From Gemmatimonadota bacterium (GTDB lineage: Bacteria; Gemmatimonadota; Gemmatimonadetes; Gemmatimonadales; GWC2-71-9): a stretch of DNA of 11,479 nt. Position numbers and translations under genes: made by a program. How positions within the stretch are numbered: the stretch's first letter is position 1; each line of letters opens with the position of its first letter. Of the stretch, positions 1 to 6,566 are shown one piece after another. The notes under the pieces are model-generated. The model worked only from the letters and a program-made list of their open reading frames with translations, ran no database searches and had not been told where the DNA came from. The stretch lies in contig JAOUIC010000017.1 of the NCBI GenBank assembly GCA_029884275.1, positions 1-11,479 on the forward strand, written 5' to 3'.

Positions 1-1
1 G

Positions 2-205
2 GCGTGCGACCACCGGGAGATCCGGGACGATCGGGTGCTCTACTCTGCGACCGTGCTCTGGAAGGGCGCCTATACCATGACCTACATCGCGCGGGCCACG
101 ACCCCCGGCACGTTCGTCCGGCCACCGGCCCACGCCGAAGAGATGTACAACCCGGCGGTGTTCGGCCGGAGCGATGGTGGTCAGTTCGTGGTGACGCCAC
201 GATGA
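2..205 (+). CDS. yfhM: Bacterial alpha-2-macroglobulin, C-terminal end (partial)
   Basis: This is the final 67 codons of a gene that begins before the window. The readable tail holds HREIRDDRV, then a strand ending YIARATTPGTF, then PPAHAEEMYNP and a closing G-R-S segment. This matches the extreme C-terminus of YfhM-type bacterial alpha-2-macroglobulins, large periplasmic lipoproteins that trap proteases through a bait region and, in many members, a thioester. Those diagnostic regions lie outside the window, so neither a thioester nor a lipobox can be checked. The stop (203-205) overlaps the pbpC start in an ATGA. The yfhM-pbpC pairing is conserved in many Gram-negative bacteria and strongly supports the call. 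The family is clear; the exact subtype is not. Confidence 0.88.
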   Translation, partial: ACDHREIRDDRVLYSATVLWKGAYTMTYIARATTPGTFVRPPAHAEEMYNPAVFGRSDGGQFVVTPR

Positions 206-2442
206 AGCGAGTCGGCTTGGCGCTGGCTTTCGCCCTGACGGGCGTGGTCACCTGGGTGATGCAGCCTGTTCCGGCGATGCTGCTGGCGCCGCCGGCGCAG
301 CAGAGTCTGGTGCTCACCGACCGCCATGGACTCCCGCTGCGGACCACACGCGGTGAGGAGGGTGAGCGCGTCAGCTGGGTGGCGCTGGGTGACATGGATC
401 CCGACCTGCCGCGGGCGTTCATCACGGCGGAAGATCAGCGATTCCTGTCGCACCCGGGGGTGGATTTCCGCGCCGTGGCCCGGGCGGTCCGTGACAATCT
501 CGACCGGGGGCAGGTCGTGTCCGGAGCCTCGACGATCACGATGCAGCTGGCGCGGCTGCTGCTGCCGATCGATCGCGGCTACCTGGGCAAGCTTCGACAG
601 GTAGCGTGGGCGCTGAGGCTGGAGGCTGGCCTTCCGAAAGAAGAGATTCTGGAGCAGTACCTCAACCGGGTGCCGCTGGGGCAGGGCGCCATCGGCGTGT
701 CGGCCGCCATGCGGCTCTACTTCAACGGCGGGCCGGAACAGGCGAGCCTCGGTCAGGCGGCCCTGCTCGCGGGGCTGGCGCGCTCGCCCTCGAGCCGGAA
801 TCCGCTGGTGTCTCCCGGTCGGGCGAGCGCGCGGCGCGCATCTGTTCTCGATGCTCTTGTCAGGCAGTCGTACGTCACTCCGACTGAGGCCGCCAGGGCC
901 AGCCGCGAGCCGGTGCTCGGCGTGGAATCGGGCGCAGCATTTCTCGCGCCTCACTTCACGACCCGGCTCCTGGCGACGGCGGAGGCCGAGGGCCGTCCGC
1001 TGGCGGGACGGTGGCAGACGTCGCTCGACCTCCAACTACAGGGATGGCTGGAGGAAGAGGTCCGGCACACCACGGCGCAACTCGCCGACCGGGGCGTGCG
1101 TCACGGAGCGGTGGTGGTGCTCGACAACCGGACCGGGGAGGTTCTCGCCTGGGTCGGGTCGCCCGACTTCTGGGCCGATACCGCGGGGCAGGTCGACATG
1201 GTCGTGAGCCCCCGCCAGCCTGGATCGGCGATGAAGCCGTTCCTGTATGCGCTGGCGTTCGACCGCGGCATCACCGCGGCCACGGTCCTCGCCGATGTGG
1301 CCACGACCTACCAGACGGCGCGCGGCCCGTATCATCCCCGCAACTACGACCGCCGGGAGCACGGTCCGGTGCGCGCGCGCGAGGCGCTGGGAAGCTCGTA
1401 CAACATTCCGGCCGTTGACCTGGCGCACCGGATCGGGCCGAGCGCACTGCTGCGGGGACTGCATCAGGCGGGATTCGCGTCGCTGACGCGGGCACCGGAG
1501 CATTACGGGCTCGGTCTCGCGTTAGGCAACGGCGACATCACCCTGCTGGAGCTGGCCAACGGATACCGGGCGCTGGCGAACGGTGGCGTCTGGCATCCCT
1601 GGCACAGCCTGGCCGTGCCGTCCGGCTCAGCGCCCGGGGAGGTCCGTCGCGTGATGTCCCGCGAAGCAGCGGTGCTCACCCTGGACATCCTCGCCGATCC
1701 CGACGCCCGGGCGCCGGCTTTCGGGGTGCGGACGCCATTCGAATGGCCGTTCCCGGCGGCGGCCAAGACCGGGACCAGCCGGCACTTCACCGACAACTGG
1801 GCGGTCGGCGTGACGGCCGGGTTCACCGTCGCCGTCTGGGTCGGCAACTTCAGCGGCCAGCCGATGGAGGGGGTAAGTGGCATCGCCGGCGCGGGGCCGC
1901 TGCTGCAGCGCGCCATGCTTCTGGTGGCACGGCGGCGCGATCCGGGCAACCTGGTCACGCCGGCCTCGGTCGGACTCCACCGTGTGACCATCTGCCGCGT
2001 CTCCGGCAAGCTGGCGGGCCCCGACTGCCCCACGCTGGTGGAACACTTCGTCGCCGGGACGCGCCCGCAGGAGACCTGTGACTGGCATCGGGCTGGCGAG
2101 CTCGTCCTTCCGGCGGCGTTCGCCGAGTGGCAGGTGCGGGAATCAGGGGTGGCCCATGTGCGGGTCTCCGCGCACGGCGACTCAATCGCGGAGGAGCGTC
2201 CCGATCGCCTGACGATCACGTCGCCTGGGTCGGGCGATCACTACCGGATTCCGCCCGGGGTGGACCGGCGCTTCGCCTCGATTGCGCTCCGGGCGACGGG
2301 GACGGATGCACAGGTCAGGTGGTATGTCGATGGACTCGCTACCAGCGCCGGCCGCTGGCCGCTCCAGCCGGGCACCCACCAGGTGCTCGCGGTGGCAGGC
2401 CGGCTTCGCGACAGCGTGACCATCACCGTGGAGACGCCATGA
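202..2442 (+). CDS. pbpC: Penicillin-binding protein 1C (bifunctional glycosyltransferase/transpeptidase)
   Basis: This 746-residue class A PBP should polymerise and cross-link peptidoglycan on the periplasmic face of the inner membrane. Residues 4-24 form a single N-terminal membrane anchor. The GT51 glycosyltransferase domain follows: ITAEDQRF carries the catalytic Glu77, and GASTITMQLAR spans 108-118. The transpeptidase domain has all three penicillin-binding motifs: S342-A-M-K345 (nucleophile Ser342), S399-Y-N401 and K522-T-G524. Cysteines 598, 609 and 626 lie in the linker, and residues from about 670 to the end form the PBP1C-type C-terminal domain, with VRWYVDG. The open frame extends back to base 4, but the ATG at 202 is preferred because it overlaps the macroglobulin stop and gives a proper K-R-plus-hydrophobic anchor. 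Upstream Shine-Dalgarno similarity is poor, which fits translational coupling. In the known pairing PBP1C is thought to repair wall damage where the macroglobulin traps proteases; the function here is inferred from family and context. Confidence 0.95.
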   Translation: MKRVGLALAFALTGVVTWVMQPVPAMLLAPPAQQSLVLTDRHGLPLRTTRGEEGERVSWVALGDMDPDLPRAFITAEDQRFLSHPGVDFRAVARAVRDNLDRGQVVSGASTITMQLARLLLPIDRGYLGKLRQVAWALRLEAGLPKEEILEQYLNRVPLGQGAIGVSAAMRLYFNGGPEQASLGQAALLAGLARSPSSRNPLVSPGRASARRASVLDALVRQSYVTPTEAARASREPVLGVESGAAFLAPHFTTRLLATAEAEGRPLAGRWQTSLDLQLQGWLEEEVRHTTAQLADRGVRHGAVVVLDNRTGEVLAWVGSPDFWADTAGQVDMVVSPRQPGSAMKPFLYALAFDRGITAATVLADVATTYQTARGPYHPRNYDRREHGPVRAREALGSSYNIPAVDLAHRIGPSALLRGLHQAGFASLTRAPEHYGLGLALGNGDITLLELANGYRALANGGVWHPWHSLAVPSGSAPGEVRRVMSREAAVLTLDILADPDARAPAFGVRTPFEWPFPAAAKTGTSRHFTDNWAVGVTAGFTVAVWVGNFSGQPMEGVSGIAGAGPLLQRAMLLVARRRDPGNLVTPASVGLHRVTICRVSGKLAGPDCPTLVEHFVAGTRPQETCDWHRAGELVLPAAFAEWQVRESGVAHVRVSAHGDSIAEERPDRLTITSPGSGDHYRIPPGVDRRFASIALRATGTDAQVRWYVDGLATSAGRWPLQPGTHQVLAVAGRLRDSVTITVETP
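2430..2433 (+). promoter_or_regulatory. Ribosome binding site for the aldo/keto reductase
   Basis: GGAG lies inside the last codons of pbpC, 5 nt before the ATG at 2439. It supports that start and reinitiation across the ATGA overlap. It is short and could be chance in GC-rich DNA. Confidence 0.5.
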
Positions 2443-3458
2443 CCTCACTGAACACCCGGCCGCTCGGCCGCACCGGGCTCGACATCTCCGTGGTCGGGTT
2501 CGGGGCGTGGGCGGTTGGCGGAGGGGGCTGGTCGTTCGGCTGGGGCCCGCAGGACGACGAGGAATCGCTCGCCGCGATGCGCCACGCCCTGAAGCTCGGC
2601 GTGAACTGGATCGACACCGCCGCGGTGTACGGCCTGGGCCACTCGGAGCGCATCGTCGGCCGTCTCCTGCGTGAGCTGTCACCGAGCGACCGGCCCTTGA
2701 TCTTCACCAAGGGGGGCCTGATCTGGAACGAGGCCAACCCGATGACAGCGGCAGAGACCAACCTCCGGCCGGCGTCGATCCGGCGGGAGTGCGAGGCGTC
2801 ACTCAGGCGCCTAGGGATTGAGCGGATCGACCTGTACCAGTTCCACTGGCCTGACCAGGCCACCGGCACTCCGGTCGAGGATTCCTGGGGCGAGATGCAG
2901 CGCCTCGTGGAGGAGGGGAAGGTCCGGTTCGGTGGCGTGTCGAACTTCACGGTGGACCTGCTGGAGCGCTGCGAGCGGTGGGCGCACGTCGACTCGCTGC
3001 AGCCACCGTTCTCGCTCATCCGCCGAAGTGCCGCGGCCGACGTGATTCCGTGGTGTGCGACGCACCACGCGGGAGTCATCGTCTACAGCCCCATGCAGCG
3101 GGGGATCCTCACCGACAGCTTCTCGCCGGCGCGGGTGGCGGCGATGGCGGAAGACGACTGGCGGAAGGGCAGCGACGAGTTTCAGTCGCCCAAGCTGGAG
3201 CAGGGACTGGCGCTCCGCGACGCGCTTCGACCGGTGGCGAGGCGCCATGGCGCCACAGTGGCGGCCGTGGCGGTGGCGTGGACGCTGGCCTGGCCCGGCG
3301 TCACCGGGGCGATCGTCGGGGCGCGGCGCGCGGCGCAGGTGGACGGATGGATCGGGGCGGGGCGGCTGGTGCTGACCGAACAGGATCTCGATGAAATCGC
3401 CGCGGCGGTCGAGCGGACCGGGGCGGGGAAGGGGCCGGGGCGGCCGGGATCAGGCTAG
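2439..3458 (+). CDS. Aldo/keto reductase
   Basis: A 339-residue cytoplasmic NAD(P)H-dependent oxidoreductase of the aldo/keto reductase superfamily, with the expected (beta/alpha)8 barrel length. The full catalytic tetrad is readable: Asp59 and Tyr64 in WIDTAAVYG, Lys91 in IFTKGG and His136 in YQFHWPD. Cofactor-binding segments follow in the normal order: GGVSNF (165-170), YSPMQRG (216-222) and AIVGARRAAQ (291-300). The opening PLGRTGLDISVVGFG is typical of the IolS/YajO-like (AKR11-13) groups; the substrate cannot be read from sequence. The last 13 or so residues are a Gly/Pro/Arg-rich tail encoded by the G-quadruplex motif. The start overlaps the pbpC stop in an ATGA, making it the third gene of the operon, and the stop overlaps the convergent addA tail by 9 bp. 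Its presence behind yfhM-pbpC is not part of the usual arrangement. Confidence 0.92.
   Translation: MTSLNTRPLGRTGLDISVVGFGAWAVGGGGWSFGWGPQDDEESLAAMRHALKLGVNWIDTAAVYGLGHSERIVGRLLRELSPSDRPLIFTKGGLIWNEANPMTAAETNLRPASIRRECEASLRRLGIERIDLYQFHWPDQATGTPVEDSWGEMQRLVEEGKVRFGGVSNFTVDLLERCERWAHVDSLQPPFSLIRRSAAADVIPWCATHHAGVIVYSPMQRGILTDSFSPARVAAMAEDDWRKGSDEFQSPKLEQGLALRDALRPVARRHGATVAAVAVAWTLAWPGVTGAIVGARRAAQVDGWIGAGRLVLTEQDLDEIAAAVERTGAGKGPGRPGSG
3420..3440 (+). other. Four-run G-quadruplex motif at the end of the reductase gene
   Basis: Four consecutive runs of exactly four G are separated by C, AA and CC, giving loops of 1, 2 and 2 nt, which meets the strict G-quadruplex pattern. The motif is on the coding strand of the reductase, 16 to 36 nt before its stop, and lies immediately past the addA stop on the other strand. 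The reductase mRNA would carry the G-rich version and addA read-through RNA the C-rich version. No hairpin followed by a T run is visible at this convergent junction. A role in slowing or ending transcription is inference; low-complexity coding bias is the alternative. Confidence 0.6.
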
Positions 3459-6400
3459 TGCCACCGCCACCACCCGTCCCTCTGCCTGCTGGCCTGAGAG
3501 CGCGGATAGCATGCGCGCGTATTGGTCCACCTGCTGCCGGTAGTCCGAACGTGTCTCCATCCCGCTGCCGCCGAGCTTCCAGTCCACCACCTCCCAGCGT
3601 CCGTCACGCACGCAGGCAGCGTCGATCACGCCTTCCACCAGTTCACGACCCGCCGCGCCATCCATCAACTGCACGAGCGGCAGCTCGAACGCGACGTCGT
3701 CGCGGTCCAGCATCGCCGCAATCGCCGGCAGGCCGAGCATCGTTTCGAATTGAGCGATGAGACGATCCTTCAAGGCCGCGGAGAGTCCCTCCTCATCGGC
3801 GGCGGCCAGGGCGAATGCGAGGAGGACCTCGCCGCGCCGGCCGCGGCCCGCGGCCTCGATCGCCCGGTGCAGGACAGTGCCGAGCGCCCTGGCCTCGTCC
3901 CCAGCGCCGCTCCCGGGAAGGTCGTAGGTCTCAGCCTCCGCCCGATCCTCACGAAGCATCCGAGTGACGCTGGTCCTCCTCCAGGTCGGTGCTCTGGCCC
4001 GATCGACGCTCGCGGCGGCCAGCGCTTCCCGGGCCCTGAGGTCGGCGGTGCGGTCACGGAGCTGCGCCCGGCCGGGTGGTGGATCGGCCGGCACCGCCAA
4101 CTCCTCTGCCCCTGCGGCGGCCTCCGCCAGCGCGGCCCAGCAGGATGCCTTCTTCGCGTCAGGGCAGTCCGAGATGACCAGTTGCTCCCGGGCGCGCGTC
4201 GCCGCGACGTAGTGGAGACGCTCGTGTTCCGCCCCCAGGAACGCGATCTCCGCGGCCTTGTCCTCCTCCCACCCCGGAGCCTGCGCCAGGATCGAATCGC
4301 CGCTGGTGACGAGCAGGCTGCCCCGTGCTGAGCCGTCCTCGCCGCGCCTGACACAACGGCTCGGCGGAACATCGGGCGGCGGCACCGGCGCGCCCAGCAT
4401 CACGACGGTCCCCTCGAGCCCCTTGGCCTTGTGGAGATTCATGACCCGGACGACGTCCCGCCTGCCGGGCCGAAGCGGCGCATCCGGTGCCTCGCGTTCG
4501 AGCAGTCGCTCGAGCAGTGTCACCATGCCCGGGAGGTCGCCCACTCCCTCGTCCTCTCCCCGCCGTACCGCGTCCACGAGCTGCAGCAGCGCGCCGGCGC
4601 GCGCCTCACCGAGTGGCTGGCAGGCGCTCCAGGCGAGCAGGCCGGTGTCGTCGAGCAGCTGATCGAGGAAGACATCCGGCCGGGTGGTGCCCGCCTGTTG
4701 CCACCACTGGTTGAGCCTGGTGAGGGGCACACTCGCCGGATGCCCGTCTTCGGGTGGCACCGTGAGGATGAAGCGCGCCCCGGCCTTGCGGGAGGCGTAC
4801 AGATCGGCCGGCGTGAGCCCGAAGAAGAGCCCCTCCAGCACCGCCGCGACCAGGGCTGGGTTGGCCGGGTCGGCCAGCGCGCGGAGGAGCAGGACCAGCT
4901 CGCGGAGCTCGTGTTCCTGCGGCAGCGGCGCGCCGGTCGTGACGGCGGGGATGTTGCGCTCCGCCAGCGCCCTGGCGACAGGCTCGATGTCCCTGGTCCA
5001 CCAGGTGAGCACGAGGAAGTCCCCCGGCATCCGTCGCCGGGCGCGGATCTCACCGTCCACCCATGCCGCCAGCAGCCCGGCATTCGCCCGCGCGACCTCG
5101 TCCCGGTTCCCGCCAGGCGTCATCAGCCGGTGTACGCCGATGCCTGCGGGCGGGGCGCGGTCGGTTTCGAGTGCCTGGAACGCGGCCTGCCAGGGTGTTG
5201 CCGTGGCGGGAAAGACCTCCTCGAACCTCGCGTTGACCAGCGCCGCAATGGCGGTGGTGGAGCGGAAGTTCCGGGTCAGCTTGAGCACCTCGCCGCAGGC
5301 GGCCAGCCGTTCCTTGACCAGGTTGTAGATGCCGATGTCCGCCCGGCGGAAGCGATAGATGCTCTGCTTCGGGTCGCCCACCACGAATAGGGAGCCGGGA
5401 CGGGGGTGCACTCGTCGCCAGTCATCTCCCTCGGTGGGAGGGGAGGCGAGCAGGAAGCAGACCTCCGCCTGGATCGGATCGGTGTCCTGGAACTCATCCA
5501 CCAGCAGATACCGGAACCGCTCACCCAGTTCCGCCCGGGCATCCGGCTGCTCCCGCAGGAGGGCGGCCGCGCGCACCAGCAGGTCGGCGAAGCCGAGCTG
5601 TCCGGTCCTGGCGCGTCTCCGGGCAAACTCCGCGGCGGCTCGGTTGAGGATGCCGATCACAGGCGCGTATCGGTGCTCACGCCAGGCGGTGAGCGTCGCC
5701 TGGGCGCTGCCGGTCCGCCAGGCCTCGAACGATGCGTGCAGCGCCTTGGCGCTCTCTTTCGCCGCCTTAGTGGTCCCCCAGCATTTCTGGGTGAGCTTCG
5801 ACCCCGAAGCCGAGAGCCCGGCGATTCCGGCACAGAAGGCCCTGACGTCGGACCAGTCTCCCGTGCGGCGGCGGTACCAGAGGCGGCGGAAGGTGCGCTG
5901 CAGCGCATCCCACCCCGCCTCCGGCTCGTCCCGCGGCATGAGCCGGTCTGCCTCGGCCAGCAGCCGTTCCAGCCTCTCCCGGCAGCCGCGGATGTCCGGT
6001 GCGGGAGCGGAGGCGCCGGAGAAGTCCACGTCGGGGTTGTCCACCACCTCGTGAAACGCTCCGGCCAGCGAGCCTGGCTCGATGCCGAGTGTGGCCAGGG
6101 TCCCGAGGTCCGGGTGGTCAACCTCACGGCACTCGCTCACCCATTGATTCCAGTGATCCTCCACGAACTCCGGCCATGCGTTCTCGTCGAGTTCGACGAA
6201 TCCGGGATCGAGCCCGGCATCGAGCGGCCGCTCCCGCAGGAGCCGGCCGCAGAAGGCGTGGATGGTCCCCAGGAAGGCGCGGTCGAGGTCGCGGAGCGCA
6301 TCTCCGGCGCGCGTGCGCTCGGCAGTCGGCGTCGAGGGGTCGCGTGTGGCGGTCTCGAGCTCGAGCTGGAACCGCTCTCGCAATTCGTTGGCGGCCTTGC

Positions 6401-6566
6401 GAGTGAAGGTGACGGCGGCCAACGCGTCTACCGGCGTGCCGCGTCGCACATGCGAGAGGAGCCGCCCGACCAGCGCGGTGGTCTTGCCCGAACCGGCGCC
6501 GGCCTCCACCAGGAAGTTGGTGTCGAGGTCGGCCAGGATCCGGTCGCGCGCAGACTGGTCGCTCAT
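3450..6566 (-). CDS. addA: AddA subunit of the AddAB helicase-nuclease (UvrD/RecB-like)
   Basis: This 1038-residue protein has the SF1A helicase plus RecB-type nuclease architecture of AddA. With AddB it should unwind and resect double-strand DNA ends for recombination. Helicase motifs in order are Walker A AGAGSGKTT (22-30, Lys28), Ia TFTRKAA (53-59), Walker B VDEFQD (356-361), III VVGDPKQS (395-402), IV RNFRS (432-436), V NLHKAKG (710-716) and VI ATRAREQ (789-795). The C-terminal PD-(D/E)XK nuclease is intact: His900 in LHRAIE, Asp982 in GVIDA, Asp995-Trp-Lys997 and Gln1012-x3-Tyr1016. The frame is open for 24 more codons upstream, but the ATG at 6566 overlaps the addB stop (ATGA) and has GAGAAG 5 nt before it, so it is preferred. 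The protein ends 22 residues after Tyr1016, a compact but plausible terminus, and its stop lies inside the convergent reductase gene. Lack of a RecD gene and the AddB partner favour AddA over RecB. Confidence 0.95.
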   Translation of the reverse strand: MSDQSARDRILADLDTNFLVEAGAGSGKTTALVGRLLSHVRRGTPVDALAAVTFTRKAANELRERFQLELETATRDPSTPTAERTRAGDALRDLDRAFLGTIHAFCGRLLRERPLDAGLDPGFVELDENAWPEFVEDHWNQWVSECREVDHPDLGTLATLGIEPGSLAGAFHEVVDNPDVDFSGASAPAPDIRGCRERLERLLAEADRLMPRDEPEAGWDALQRTFRRLWYRRRTGDWSDVRAFCAGIAGLSASGSKLTQKCWGTTKAAKESAKALHASFEAWRTGSAQATLTAWREHRYAPVIGILNRAAAEFARRRARTGQLGFADLLVRAAALLREQPDARAELGERFRYLLVDEFQDTDPIQAEVCFLLASPPTEGDDWRRVHPRPGSLFVVGDPKQSIYRFRRADIGIYNLVKERLAACGEVLKLTRNFRSTTAIAALVNARFEEVFPATATPWQAAFQALETDRAPPAGIGVHRLMTPGGNRDEVARANAGLLAAWVDGEIRARRRMPGDFLVLTWWTRDIEPVARALAERNIPAVTTGAPLPQEHELRELVLLLRALADPANPALVAAVLEGLFFGLTPADLYASRKAGARFILTVPPEDGHPASVPLTRLNQWWQQAGTTRPDVFLDQLLDDTGLLAWSACQPLGEARAGALLQLVDAVRRGEDEGVGDLPGMVTLLERLLEREAPDAPLRPGRRDVVRVMNLHKAKGLEGTVVMLGAPVPPPDVPPSRCVRRGEDGSARGSLLVTSGDSILAQAPGWEEDKAAEIAFLGAEHERLHYVAATRAREQLVISDCPDAKKASCWAALAEAAAGAEELAVPADPPPGRAQLRDRTADLRAREALAAASVDRARAPTWRRTSVTRMLREDRAEAETYDLPGSGAGDEARALGTVLHRAIEAAGRGRRGEVLLAFALAAADEEGLSAALKDRLIAQFETMLGLPAIAAMLDRDDVAFELPLVQLMDGAAGRELVEGVIDAACVRDGRWEVVDWKLGGSGMETRSDYRQQVDQYARMLSALSGQQAEGRVVAVALA

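Noticed and set aside
4..201. N-terminal extension of pbpC by 66 codons
   Set aside because: This stretch is better explained in another frame as the macroglobulin C-terminus, and the ATG at 202 gives a normal membrane anchor and an ATGA overlap.
181..1035. 284-codon minus-strand open frame opposite pbpC
   Set aside because: It lies antisense to the GT51 domain of pbpC and is dominated by Arg, Gln, Gly and Pro, so it is a shadow frame.
3433..3445. Hairpin GGCC-GGGGC-GGCC as an intrinsic terminator
   Set aside because: The stem is only 4 bp with no following T run on either strand.
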